Source: Microbacterium sp. SLBN-154 (lineage in GTDB: Bacteria > Actinomycetota > Actinomycetes > Actinomycetales > Microbacteriaceae). Taken from it: a stretch of DNA of 64,000 nucleotides. The notes under the pieces were generated by a model, which was given only the letters and a program-made list of their open reading frames with translations, was not told the DNA's origin and did no database searches. The DNA lies in the NCBI RefSeq assembly GCF_006715565.1, contig NZ_VFNL01000001.1, forward strand, positions 3,100,001 to 3,164,000. The letters run 5' to 3'. Shown here piece by piece: positions 14,278 through 22,975 of this stretch (positions are counted from its first letter, which is position 1; each line of letters starts with the position of its first letter). The position numbers and the translations under genes are program-made.

Positions 14278-17118
14278 GTGTCCACACTGCTCTACGCACT
14301 CGGACGTTGGTCGTTCCGTCGGCCGTGGAAGGTGCTCGTCGCCTGGCTGCTGCTGCTCGCTCTGGCCGGCGGCGGCGCCGCCCTGTTCTCCCAGGGCACC
14401 GACAACTCCTTCTCGATTCCCGGCACCGAGGCGCAGGAAGGCCTCGAGGAGCTGAATCGCACCTTTCCGCAGGTGAGCGGCACGAGCGCGCAGCTGGTGG
14501 TGGTCGCCGCCGACGGCGACCAGATCGACGACGAGGCGTATCGCAGCGCGATCGACGACGCGGTGGCGGACTTCACCGACCTCGACGACGTCATCGCCGT
14601 CACCGACCCCTACGACGACACAATCAGCGGCCTTCTCTCCGATGACGGCACCGCCGCCATCATCCGGATGCAGTTCGAAGGCCAGGCGACCGAGATCTCG
14701 GACGAGACCGTCTCGTCGGCCGAGGCCATCGCCGACGAGCTGGCCGAGACTCTGCCGGCCGGGTCGCAGGCGGCTCTCGGCGGCGACCTGTTCTCCACCG
14801 CGGTGCCGACGCTCACCATCATCGAGGCGATCGGCGTGCTCATCGCGCTGTTCGTGCTGATGATCACTTTCCGCTCGATCGCCGTGGCGTGGTTCCCGCT
14901 CATCAGCGCGATCATCGGGGTCGGTCTCGCGGTCGCCCTGATCTTCGTGGCCACGGTGTTCTCGACCATCTCGTCGACGACGCCGCTGCTGGCGGTGATG
15001 CTCGGACTCGCGGTCGGCATCGACTACTCGCTCTTCATCGTCGCGCGGCATCAGGATCAGGTGCGCGCCGGGATGGAACCCGAGGAGTCGGCCGCGCGCG
15101 CCACCGGCACCGCCGGCTCGGCGGTGGTCTTCGCCGGGGTGACGGTGCTGATCGCCCTCATCGGGCTGTCGTTCGCCGGCATCCCGTTCCTCACCACGAT
15201 GGGAATCGCCGCGGCCGTCGCCGTCGCGATCGCCGTGGTGGTGGCCCTGACCCTCACTCCCGCTCTCCTCGGCTTCGCCAAGGGGCGGGTCGTCGGCTGG
15301 AAGCGGCGACGGGCGCCCAAGGCGCCGAAGACGGATGGCGCGAAACGCCCCAACCGCTGGGTGATGCTCGTCACTCGCCGCCCCCTCCTCACCACCATCG
15401 CGGTCGTCGCTGCGCTCGGCGCGGCCGCGATCCCGGCCGCGAGCCTCACCCTCGCCCTCCCCAACGCCGGAATGCAGAGCGAGGAGAGCGAGGCCCGCCA
15501 GGCCTACGACCTCGTCGCCGAGAAGTTCGGCCCCGGAGCCAACGGCCCCCTCATCATGACCGGGACGATCGTCACCTCGACCGACCCGCTCGGCCTGATG
15601 GACGACCTCGCGGCCGAGATCGAGCAGGTGCCCGGCGTGGAGGAGGTGGCCCTGGCCACCCCCAACGAGACCGCCGACACCGGCATCATCCAGATCGTCC
15701 CCGAGACCGCTCCCGACGACCCGGCCACCGCCGACCTCGTCCGCGAGCTGCGCGCGCAGCACGACCGGCTCCTCGACGAGTACGGCGTGGATCTGAAGGT
15801 CACCGGCTTCACGGCGGTCGCCATCGACATCTCCGACCGGCTGGGTGAGGCGCTGCTCCCCTTCGGGATCTTCGTGGTCGGGCTCTCGCTCGTCCTCCTG
15901 ATGATCGTCTTCCGTTCGATCTGGGTGCCGCTGAAGGCCGCCGCCGGCTACCTCCTCTCGGTCGCCGCCGGATTCGGAGCCGTCGCCGCGGTGTTCGAGT
16001 GGGGATGGTTCGCCGACCTGCTCCACGTCTCGCGCACCGGACCGGTGATCAGCTTCATGCCGATCATCCTCATGGGCGTGCTGTTCGGCCTCGCGATGGA
16101 CTACGAGGTCTTCCTCGTCTCGCGCATGCGCGAGGACTTCGTCCACGCACGACGGCGCCTGGGCCGCAATCCTTCGCGCGACGAGCTGCGGACGATCGCG
16201 GTCGGCGCGGTGCGCTCGGGCTTCACCGCGTCCGCCCGCGTGGTGACCGCGGCGGCGGTGATCATGTTCGCCGTGTTCGCCGCCTTCGTCCCCGAGGGGG
16301 ATACGTCGATCAAGCCCATCGCGCTCGGGCTCGCCGTCGGCATCGCCGTCGACGCCTTCATCGTGCGCATGACGCTCGTGCCCGCGGTCATGACGCTGCT
16401 GGGTGAGAAGGCCTGGTGGTTCCCGAAGGCGCTCGACCGGATGCTGCCGCACTTCGACATCGAAGGTGAGGCCGTCGAGCGCGAGATCGCGCTCGAGGAC
16501 TGGCCCGAGCGTGACACCACCGCCGCGGTCGTGGCCGACGGGGTCGGCGTCGGCGACGGCGCCGAGGGTGACGGCGATGTCGTGTACGCCGGGGCGTCGT
16601 TCCGGCTGGAGCCGGGGTCGACGCTCATCGTCACCTCCGATGACGCGCGCGCCGCGCGCGGACTGCTCCTCACCATCGCGGGGCGCCTCGCCCCCACCGA
16701 GGGTCGCATCAAGGTCGAGGGGCACCTCCTCCCCGAGCGCGCCGCGTGGGTGCGCCCACGGGTGGGTGTCGCGCTGCTGCACAACAACGACGACCCCGCC
16801 GGCGAGCTCCGCGAGGCCTTCGACGGCGGCAGCCGGGTGGTGGTGGTCGACGCGCTGGACTCGATCGAGACCCAGTCGCTCGCCGCACGCGATCAGGCCC
16901 TCGCGGTGCTTCGGCAGAGCGGCGAGACGACGGTCATCGTGTCGGCCAACGACGCCGCCTTCGCCGAGCGCGCCCTCACCGAGGCCGGCCGCGCCGGGGT
17001 CACGGTGCTGCCGGTGAGCGGCCCGCCCGCGGCATCCGCACTCTACCGCTCGTCCCGTTCTTCGCGCTCCGACGACGCAGCGTCTTCGACCTCCCCTTTC
17101 GATGAGGTGTTCTCATGA
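14278..17118 (+). CDS. MMPL/RND-type transporter with C-terminal degenerate ABC-ATPase-like domain
   Basis: 946 residues. Residues 1 to about 735 form a standard MMPL protein: two six-helix membrane units, each with a proton-relay type segment (GLAVGIDYSLFIVARHQ and GLAMDYEVFLVSRMRED), plus two extracytoplasmic domains. MMPL proteins are proton-driven exporters of lipids or hydrophobic compounds. From about residue 768 a cytoplasmic domain resembles an ABC nucleotide-binding domain in order: ASFRLEPGSTLIVTSDDARA where Walker A should be, LAPTEGRIKVEGHLLPE, a Walker B-like VVVVDALDS near residue 855, and TVIVSANDA in the H-loop place. Walker A Gly-Lys, the LSGG signature, the Walker B Glu and the H-loop His are absent. 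The GTG start has a good ribosome-binding site. It overlaps the YhgE gene as ATGA. Confidence 0.88.
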   Translation: MSTLLYALGRWSFRRPWKVLVAWLLLLALAGGGAALFSQGTDNSFSIPGTEAQEGLEELNRTFPQVSGTSAQLVVVAADGDQIDDEAYRSAIDDAVADFTDLDDVIAVTDPYDDTISGLLSDDGTAAIIRMQFEGQATEISDETVSSAEAIADELAETLPAGSQAALGGDLFSTAVPTLTIIEAIGVLIALFVLMITFRSIAVAWFPLISAIIGVGLAVALIFVATVFSTISSTTPLLAVMLGLAVGIDYSLFIVARHQDQVRAGMEPEESAARATGTAGSAVVFAGVTVLIALIGLSFAGIPFLTTMGIAAAVAVAIAVVVALTLTPALLGFAKGRVVGWKRRRAPKAPKTDGAKRPNRWVMLVTRRPLLTTIAVVAALGAAAIPAASLTLALPNAGMQSEESEARQAYDLVAEKFGPGANGPLIMTGTIVTSTDPLGLMDDLAAEIEQVPGVEEVALATPNETADTGIIQIVPETAPDDPATADLVRELRAQHDRLLDEYGVDLKVTGFTAVAIDISDRLGEALLPFGIFVVGLSLVLLMIVFRSIWVPLKAAAGYLLSVAAGFGAVAAVFEWGWFADLLHVSRTGPVISFMPIILMGVLFGLAMDYEVFLVSRMREDFVHARRRLGRNPSRDELRTIAVGAVRSGFTASARVVTAAAVIMFAVFAAFVPEGDTSIKPIALGLAVGIAVDAFIVRMTLVPAVMTLLGEKAWWFPKALDRMLPHFDIEGEAVEREIALEDWPERDTTAAVVADGVGVGDGAEGDGDVVYAGASFRLEPGSTLIVTSDDARAARGLLLTIAGRLAPTEGRIKVEGHLLPERAAWVRPRVGVALLHNNDDPAGELREAFDGGSRVVVVDALDSIETQSLAARDQALAVLRQSGETTVIVSANDAAFAERALTEAGRAGVTVLPVSGPPAASALYRSSRSSRSDDAASSTSPFDEVFS

Positions 17119-19262
17119 CCCTTCCCTTCGAACGCGCGCGCAGCCCGAAGCCGGTGACGTGGCTGACGATCCTCGGTGTGCTGCTGCTGCCGGTGATCGT
17201 CGGCGGCATCCTCGTCGCCGCGCTCTACAACCCCACCGAGCGGCTCGATCAGCTGAACGCCGCGATCGTGAACGACGACGAGCCCGTCGAGATCAACGGT
17301 CAGACGGTGCCTCTCGGGCGCCAGCTGAGCGCGGGGCTCGTCGAAGGGTCGGATGACCTCGAGAGCAACCTCACCTGGACGATCTCGAACGAGGATGACG
17401 CAGCCGAAGGCCTCGCCGACGGCACCTATGCGGCGGTCGTGACGATCCCCGCGAACTTCTCTGCCGCCGCGACCTCGACCCAGCCGGGCGAGACGCCTGA
17501 GCAGGCGACGATCGAGGTGACGACGCCGCCCGACAGCCGCGTGGTCGACGACGCGATCACCGCGCAGGTGACGACGACCGCCGCCTCGCTCGTGGGGCAG
17601 CAGCTGTCGGAGACCTACCTCGAGAACGTGTTCCTCGGATTCACGACGCTCGGCGAGCAGCTCGGCGAGGCGGCCTCCGGGGCGGACCAGCTCGCCGACG
17701 GCGCGGGCCAGCTCGCCGACGGCGCCTCGCAGGCAGCCGATGGCGCGGCAGCGCTGCCGGGCGGCATCTCCGAGCTCGGGTCGGGGGCGTCGCAGCTCGC
17801 AACAGGGGCCACAGGCCTGTCGCAGGGCGCCTCGGCGCTGCAGAGCGGGCTCGTGCAGATCGGCGGCGGCATCGGCGGGGCGGCCGACGGGGCGCGGCAG
17901 ATCTCGGGAGGCCTGCGAGGCGGTGCCGACCAGCTGGAGCGGGACGGGCTCGTGCCGGCGCAGGTGTCGGGTTTCGCGGACGTCGCGGCCGCATCGACGG
18001 TGACCGTGGCGACCGAGATCGGCGGCGCCGCGCAGACGCTCGTCGGCGTGGCGCAGAGCGCCGGAGCACTCTCGGGCACGCTCGGGGGCCTGGCGACCGA
18101 CTGTGCGACGTCGGGGGCGAGCGAGGAGTACTGCGAGCGCGTCGCCGCGGCCGCGACGGCGGGAGGCGCGGTTGCGACCGGTGTCGGCGCGTCGGCGGCT
18201 CAGGTCGGCGGAATCGCGCAGGGGTCGGCGACGCAGGCGGCGACCGATGCGGGCACGGTTCCGGTCGTGCTCGATCGGTTCAACACCGAGGCGACCGCGC
18301 AGTTCGTCGGACAGTTCCGCCAGACCGCCGACGGGATCGACTCGCTCGCCTCCGGGCTCGATCAGCTTCAGGCCGGAACGAACCAGTCGGCGTCGGGCGC
18401 CGGAGAGCTGGCCTCGGGGGCGACCCAGATCGGCTCCGGCGCCGGGGCGCTGGCCAGCGGCGCCGGCCAGGCCGCCGCGGGCGCGCAGTCGCTGGCCGAT
18501 GGCGTGCAGGGGCTCAGCGACGGCGCGACCGAGGTCGCCGACGGCACGACGAGCCTCGCCGACGGACTCGCGACGGCGACGGAGGAGATCCCGACCTACA
18601 CCGACAGCGAGGCGACCGACCTCGCCACGGTGGTGGCCGACCCGGTCGCCGCGCAGGGGGTCGGCGATAACCTCTTCGGCGCCTCGGCGATCCCGCTGCT
18701 GTCCACCCTCGCGCTGTGGTTCGGCGGTCTCGGCACGTTCGTTGCGCTCCAGGCGGTGTCACGGCGCGCGCTCACCTCGCGGGCGCCCTCGGCCGTGCTG
18801 GCGCTACGCGGATTCCTGCCCGCGGCCGTCATCGGCGCCGTGCAGGGCGTGCTGATCGCCGGCATCGTGCAGCTCGCGGCGGCGTACACGTGGGGCGAAT
18901 GGACGGTCTACGCCGCGGTCTGCGTCGTCGCCGGTGTCGCCTTCGCGGCCGTGAACCAGGCGTTGGTCGCCGTCTTCGGCGGCGTGGGCCGGTGGATCTC
19001 GGCGCTCGTGGGTGTGCTCGTCGTCGCGACCGGTGTCGTCTCGACCGTGCCGGGCGCGCTGACCTCGGTCGCGTCGCTGCTGCCGACCGCCCCCGCGTAT
19101 CAGGGGATGCTCGCCGCCCTCACCTCGGCCGACGGCCTCGGCGCAGGTCTCGGCGGCCTCGCCGTCTGGACGATCCTCGCGCTCATCGCCTCGGTGCTGG
19201 CGGTCGCCCGCCGGCGCACGGTGTCGGCCCGGTCGCTGAAGGCCGCGCCCACGCCGGTCTGA
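17115..19262 (+). CDS. YhgE/Pip family membrane protein
   Basis: 715 residues. The layout is one N-terminal membrane helix (about residues 15-38), a long extracytoplasmic part, and five to six C-terminal membrane helices (about residues 525-700, ABC-2-permease-like). The extracytoplasmic part is full of an 11/7-residue pattern of the type GAxxLADGAxxLAxGAxxL, in two blocks (about residues 185-285 and 415-485), expected to form a long coiled-coil stalk. This is the phage-infection-protein family, a relative of ESX/type VII accessory EsaA. It starts inside the MMPL gene end (ATGA overlap) and should be made together with it. Partnership in one exporter is inferred from this coupling. Confidence 0.85.
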   Translation: MTLPFERARSPKPVTWLTILGVLLLPVIVGGILVAALYNPTERLDQLNAAIVNDDEPVEINGQTVPLGRQLSAGLVEGSDDLESNLTWTISNEDDAAEGLADGTYAAVVTIPANFSAAATSTQPGETPEQATIEVTTPPDSRVVDDAITAQVTTTAASLVGQQLSETYLENVFLGFTTLGEQLGEAASGADQLADGAGQLADGASQAADGAAALPGGISELGSGASQLATGATGLSQGASALQSGLVQIGGGIGGAADGARQISGGLRGGADQLERDGLVPAQVSGFADVAAASTVTVATEIGGAAQTLVGVAQSAGALSGTLGGLATDCATSGASEEYCERVAAAATAGGAVATGVGASAAQVGGIAQGSATQAATDAGTVPVVLDRFNTEATAQFVGQFRQTADGIDSLASGLDQLQAGTNQSASGAGELASGATQIGSGAGALASGAGQAAAGAQSLADGVQGLSDGATEVADGTTSLADGLATATEEIPTYTDSEATDLATVVADPVAAQGVGDNLFGASAIPLLSTLALWFGGLGTFVALQAVSRRALTSRAPSAVLALRGFLPAAVIGAVQGVLIAGIVQLAAAYTWGEWTVYAAVCVVAGVAFAAVNQALVAVFGGVGRWISALVGVLVVATGVVSTVPGALTSVASLLPTAPAYQGMLAALTSADGLGAGLGGLAVWTILALIASVLAVARRRTVSARSLKAAPTPV

Positions 19263-19263
19263 C

Positions 19264-19363
19264 CGTCGCGGGCCCCGCCCCTGCCCCAGCCCCAGCCCCA
19301 GCCCCTGCCCCTCGTCCCCTGCCTGCCCCTGCCCCTCGTCCCCTGCCCCAGCCCCTCGTCCCC
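19264..19363 (+). repeat. C-rich low-complexity tract
   Basis: About 100 bp made almost only of CCC(A/T)GCCCC units (ccctgcccc, cagcccc, ctcgtcccc), strongly cytosine-rich on this strand and guanine-rich on the other. It directly follows the YhgE stop codon. Minus-strand GGGG runs spaced by 2-3 bases could form G-quadruplexes. No coding role is seen. Confidence 0.6.
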
Positions 19364-19368
19364 TTCGC

Positions 19369-19915
19369 CGACCCGTCAGAAATCGCGGCCCCGAGGCATC
19401 CGGAGCCGCGTTTTCTGACGGGTCGCGGGTGGCGGGCGCACCCGCGCACCCGCCGCCCGCCCGACCTCCGCGCACCGCGCGCGGTCGAGGAGCGCCGCCC
19501 CGCGCCATCCTGACCCGGCCCCGTCTCGCACGCGATCGGTCAGAAAACGCGGCCCCGGTTCATGCCGGGCCGCGTGTTCTGACGGGTCGTGCGTATGGCG
19601 CGCCCGCGCGTGGCGCGTGCACCCGCGGACCGCCGCCCGCCCGACCTCCGCGCACCGCGAGCGGTCGAGGAGCGCCGCCCCGCGTCGGTCTGACCCGGCC
19701 CGTGTCACACGCGATCCGTCAGACAAGTCGCGCGTGGGGTGGCGCGCCCGCCCGCACGCGATCCGTCAGGAGATGCGGCCCCGGTTCGTCGCGGGCCGCG
19801 TTTTCTGACGGGTCGTGCGTAGGGCGCGCCCGCGCGCCCGCCCGCCCGCCCCACACCGCGAGCGGTCGAGAAACGCCGCTCCGCATCATCCGTAGCCGCG
19901 TTTCCTGACGGGTCG
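19369..19915. repeat. Array of REP-like palindromic units between convergent genes
   Basis: The 688-bp gap 19263-19950 holds no gene. It contains repeated hairpin units with arms (C)GACCCGTCAGAAA and TTTCTGACGGGTCG around a CGCGGCCCCG / GCCGCG core. Units are at 19369-19425, 19534-19589 and 19759-19815, with a left half at 19712-19730 and a right end at 19901-19915. Between them a spacer segment (ccgcccgcccgacctccgcgcaccgcg then gcggtcgaggagcgccgccccgcg, written here in pieces of the sequence) recurs 180 bp apart, starting near 19450 and 19630. The gap lies between the 3' ends of the YhgE and ccsB genes. Confidence 0.7.
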
Positions 19916-19950
19916 CGGATGCGGGGCTGGGCGATCGCGCGGAGCGCGCC

Positions 19951-20982
19951 TCAGCTCAGGCCGCTGTAGGCGTGCAGCCCCTTGAAGAACATGTTCACGA
20001 TCGTGAAGTTGAACAGCACCGCGGCGAAACCGATGATCGACAGCCACGCCGACCGTGAGCCGCGCCAGCCGCGCGTCGCGCGCGCGTGGATGTATCCGGC
20101 GTAGAGCACCCAGATGACGAACGTCCAGACTTCCTTGGTGTCGAAGCCCCAGTACCGGCCCCAGGCGTCGTTGGCCCAGATCGCACCGGCGATGAGCGTG
20201 AACGTCCAGAACATGAAGCCGATGATGGTGAACCGGTAGGCCAGCGACTCCAGCGCCTCCGAGCGCGGCAGGGTGCGCAGGAACGCGGGTCCCTTCGCCT
20301 TCGTCTCGCGCCGCGACTGCATGAGCTGGAGCACCGAGAGCCCGAACGCCAGGGCGAACAGCGCCGTCGCCAGCGACGCGACGAACACGTGGATGACGAG
20401 CCACACGCTCTTGAGCGGATCCATCAGCGGCACGATCTCGACGTAGAACGCCAGCGTCGCGCCGCCGAGGAGCAGCACGGTGAGCCCGGTGATGAGCGAG
20501 CCGAGGAAGCGCAGATCCGAGCGCACGAGCGCGGCAAGGTACACCGCGATGATGAGGAGCGTGCCGGTCAGGGCGAACTCGTACATGTTCGACCAGGGCA
20601 CGCGCTCAGCCGCGATGCCACGGGTGACGGTCGCACCCAGGTGGAAGAGGAAGCCCAGCACCGTCAGGACGGTGCCGACGCGCGCCCACACCAGGCGGGG
20701 CTTCTTGCCCGAGGCATCCTGCGTCCACGACACGGAGTCCGAAGCGGATGCCGCGGGCCCGGCGCTCCGCGTCGACGTCGTCGATCCGCCGGCGGCGGCC
20801 CCGACGAGTTCGCGTGCCTCGGTGCGGGCGGCGCCGCTCGCGGCATCCTTCTCCTCGATCGCCGACGCCGAACGGCGGGCGAGATCGATCGCGTAGGCGA
20901 CGAAGGCGAGGGCGTAGATCGCGATGGCGGTCCAGACCAGCAGAACCGAGACCGAATCGAGCGTCAGGGCGGCGTCGGGCAT
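19951..20982 (-). CDS. ccsB: CcsB/CcsA-type cytochrome c synthase subunit (System II)
   Basis: 343 residues with eight or so membrane helices. The heme-handling tryptophan-rich motif WGRYWGFDTKEVW is present near residue 280, with a downstream YAGYIHARA histidine. Flanking histidines in HVFVASLATALFALAFG and HLGATVTRG are candidates for axial heme ligands. With ResB it exports heme and attaches it to apocytochromes c outside the membrane. An unusual Ala/Ser/Thr-rich cytoplasmic insert (about residues 35-90) separates the first two helices. It is separated from resB by a 298-bp gap with tandem repeats and has its own leaderless-type promoter. Confidence 0.9.
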   Translation of the reverse strand: MPDAALTLDSVSVLLVWTAIAIYALAFVAYAIDLARRSASAIEEKDAASGAARTEARELVGAAAGGSTTSTRSAGPAASASDSVSWTQDASGKKPRLVWARVGTVLTVLGFLFHLGATVTRGIAAERVPWSNMYEFALTGTLLIIAVYLAALVRSDLRFLGSLITGLTVLLLGGATLAFYVEIVPLMDPLKSVWLVIHVFVASLATALFALAFGLSVLQLMQSRRETKAKGPAFLRTLPRSEALESLAYRFTIIGFMFWTFTLIAGAIWANDAWGRYWGFDTKEVWTFVIWVLYAGYIHARATRGWRGSRSAWLSIIGFAAVLFNFTIVNMFFKGLHAYSGLS

Positions 20983-20989
20983 GGATCCC

Positions 20990-20995
20990 AGTCTA
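20990..20995 (-). promoter_or_regulatory. -10 element of ccsB (leaderless)
   Basis: TAGACT on the minus strand, seven bases before the ATG at 20982. Confidence 0.5.
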
Positions 20996-21157
20996 CGCGC
21001 GGGCTCCCCCGGCGAGTCGGGGTTGGTTCGCCGTCGTGAGACCCCGCCACCGCGATTGCACCGCGCAGTTCTTCGCCGAGACCGCGCCGCGGATCACCGG
21101 CCTCGTAGGGAGTCACCGGCCGGTGCCGGGAGGCTCGTCGCGAGGGTGCGGGGCGAA

Positions 21158-21245
21158 GGGAGTGCACCTTCGCGCAGACGGAGTGCACCTTCGCGCAGAG
21201 GGAGTGCACCTTCGCGAGCAGGGAGTGCACCTTCGCGAGCAGGGA
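21158..21245. repeat. Four 21-bp tandem repeats between resB and ccsB
   Basis: Four copies of GGAGTGCACCTTCGCG plus five variable bases, starting at about 21159, 21180, 21201 and 21222, exactly 21 bp apart (two helical turns). Each contains the palindrome GTGCAC. The first two copies end cagac/cagag and the last two end agcag, so they form two pairs. The rest of the 20983-21280 gap shows no gene. Confidence 0.75.
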
Positions 21246-21280
21246 GAGCGCGACCGCGGGGAGAGAGCGGATGCCGCCGG

Positions 21281-22975
21281 CTAGACCCGCTCGCGAAGCA
21301 CGCCGGCCACGGCGTCGCCGTGACGCTGCGCCAGCTGATCGACGGCTCCGGCCAGGCCCGGGTCCTCGCCCCGGGCGAGCCCCGCGTACTCCAGCTTCAC
21401 GGAGTCGCCGGACGGCGTGGCCCGCACCCACATGCGGCGCCGCGGCACGAACAGCCCCGCGAGCAGGCCCGCCATGGCGAGAATCGAGAACGCCAGCACC
21501 CACGGCGCACCCACGTCGCGGTGCACCGACAGTGACACGTACCGCTTGACCGACTCGTCGTACCCCTGCGCACCCTCGGTCGCCTCGTCTTCGAAGGTGA
21601 TGGTCCCGCGTCCGCCCGGAAGGTCGGCGGTGTCGCCGGGGGCAAGCTGGATCGAGTCGACGCCGGTGTCGCCACCGGTCAACCGGTCCATGTCGCCGGT
21701 GTCGAGCGCGTAGACCGACCGGGGAATGCCTCCGTCGATCCCCAGGTCGCCCTCGTAGACGTCGAGCGAGACGACGGGGTTGATGAGCGCCGGATAGGCC
21801 GAGGTGAACGCCCCGGTCTCCAGCGGAGCCTCGGTGGGGTAGAAGAATCCGACGAGGCCGAGTTGCTCCGACAGTCCGTCGGGGATCTTCACTACGCCGA
21901 GCGAGGTCATGTTCGAGTCCTGCGGCAGGAACGGCACCGCCTCGGAGAACACCACGTCGCCCGCGGGGTCGCGCACGGTGATGGTCGGGGCGTACCCGTT
22001 CCCCATGAGGTAGATGCGGTCGCCGGCGAGCTCGAGCGGGGCGTTGACGCGCACCACGCCCTCCTGCGGCGCCTCACCGGCGAGCTGCGTGGTGAGGTTG
22101 GCGGCGAAATCGCCCGCCTGCCCCGCCCCGTTGGAGCCGACGGGTTGGTAAGTCACCTCGAAGTCCTCGAGTGTCATCGCGTACGGCACGAGCTGCTCTT
22201 CGTCGACGAAGCGGCCGGGGTTGAACGAGGAGTAGTCCAGCAGCGAGTTGACCCAGGTGCGCCCCTCGATGATCACGCTCTGCCCGGTGTAGGTGAAGCC
22301 GCCGCCGATCCCGACCGCGAGCAGCACACCGACGAGCGCGCCGTGGAAGAGAAGGTTCCCGGTCTCGCGCAGGTACCCGCGCTCGGCCGACACCGACAGC
22401 CCGTCGTCGTATCGCTCGACGCGGTAGCCGGCCCGCCGCAGCTGGTCGTGGGCGAGGTCGATCGCGAGGCGCGCGTCATCCGCGGCATCCTCCGACGGCA
22501 CCGGCACGACCCGCTCGCGATGGTCTTCCAGCCGTGCCAACCGCGCGGGCGTGCGCGGCGGACGAGCGCGCAGGGCCTTCCAGTGATGCTTGGTGCGCGG
22601 GATCACGCAGCCGATCAGCGAAATGAACAGCAGGATGTAGACCGCCGAGAACCACGGCGAGATGTAGACGTCGAAGAGGCTCAGGTTGTCGAGAACCGGC
22701 GCCAGGTCGGGGTTGTCGGTGTACCACTGCGTGACGCCGTTCGGGTCGGCGCTGCGCTGCGGGTAGATCGAGCCCGGCACCGCGGCGATCGCGAGGAGCA
22801 GCAGCAGCACGAGCGCCGTGCGCATCGATGTCAGCTGACGCCACGCCCACCGCAGCCAGCCGACGAGTCCGAGAGCGGGCTGGTCGGGTGCGGATGATCC
22901 GGAGTCGGCGTGATCCGATGGCCGCAGCGGATCGGCGGCGACACCGGCACCGGCGTCAGAGCGGGAGCGGGACAC
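21281..22975 (-). CDS. resB: ResB/Ccs1 cytochrome c biogenesis protein
   Basis: 564 residues, normal for ResB. Three N-terminal membrane helices (LVLLLLLAIAAVPGSIYPQ, SAVYILLFISLIGCVIPR, and LFHGALVGVLLAVGIGGGF) are followed by a large extracytoplasmic domain and a last helix near residues 505-525 (VLAFSILAMAGLLAGLFVP). ResB partners CcsB in the System II heme lyase. A histidine-lysine-rich RTKHHWKAL follows helix 2. The GTG start at 22975 overlaps the ccdA stop by 20 bp, so it is in one operon with ccdA, the TlpA-like gene and the phosphatase gene. Confidence 0.9.
   Translation of the reverse strand: MSRSRSDAGAGVAADPLRPSDHADSGSSAPDQPALGLVGWLRWAWRQLTSMRTALVLLLLLAIAAVPGSIYPQRSADPNGVTQWYTDNPDLAPVLDNLSLFDVYISPWFSAVYILLFISLIGCVIPRTKHHWKALRARPPRTPARLARLEDHRERVVPVPSEDAADDARLAIDLAHDQLRRAGYRVERYDDGLSVSAERGYLRETGNLLFHGALVGVLLAVGIGGGFTYTGQSVIIEGRTWVNSLLDYSSFNPGRFVDEEQLVPYAMTLEDFEVTYQPVGSNGAGQAGDFAANLTTQLAGEAPQEGVVRVNAPLELAGDRIYLMGNGYAPTITVRDPAGDVVFSEAVPFLPQDSNMTSLGVVKIPDGLSEQLGLVGFFYPTEAPLETGAFTSAYPALINPVVSLDVYEGDLGIDGGIPRSVYALDTGDMDRLTGGDTGVDSIQLAPGDTADLPGGRGTITFEDEATEGAQGYDESVKRYVSLSVHRDVGAPWVLAFSILAMAGLLAGLFVPRRRMWVRATPSGDSVKLEYAGLARGEDPGLAGAVDQLAQRHGDAVAGVLRERV

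Noticed and set aside
13192..16782. A 1196-codon open frame on the minus strand opposite the MMPL gene
   Set aside because: It mirrors the third-position GC bias of the MMPL gene, is dominated by Arg/Gly/Asp/His, has no recognisable domain, and runs through the tetR gene and operator.
19376..19908. Open frames on both strands inside the palindrome array
   Set aside because: They merely translate the repeats, have no ribosome-binding site or -10 at a sensible distance, and differ in frame between repeat copies.
21158..21245. 21-bp repeats considered as a CRISPR array
   Set aside because: Units are directly adjacent with only five variable bases; no unique spacers of 25-40 bp and no cas genes.
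20924..21535. Plus- and minus-strand frames reading the 21-bp repeats as heptapeptides
   Set aside because: Both frames run into resB or ccsB sequence in the wrong phase and have no translation signals.
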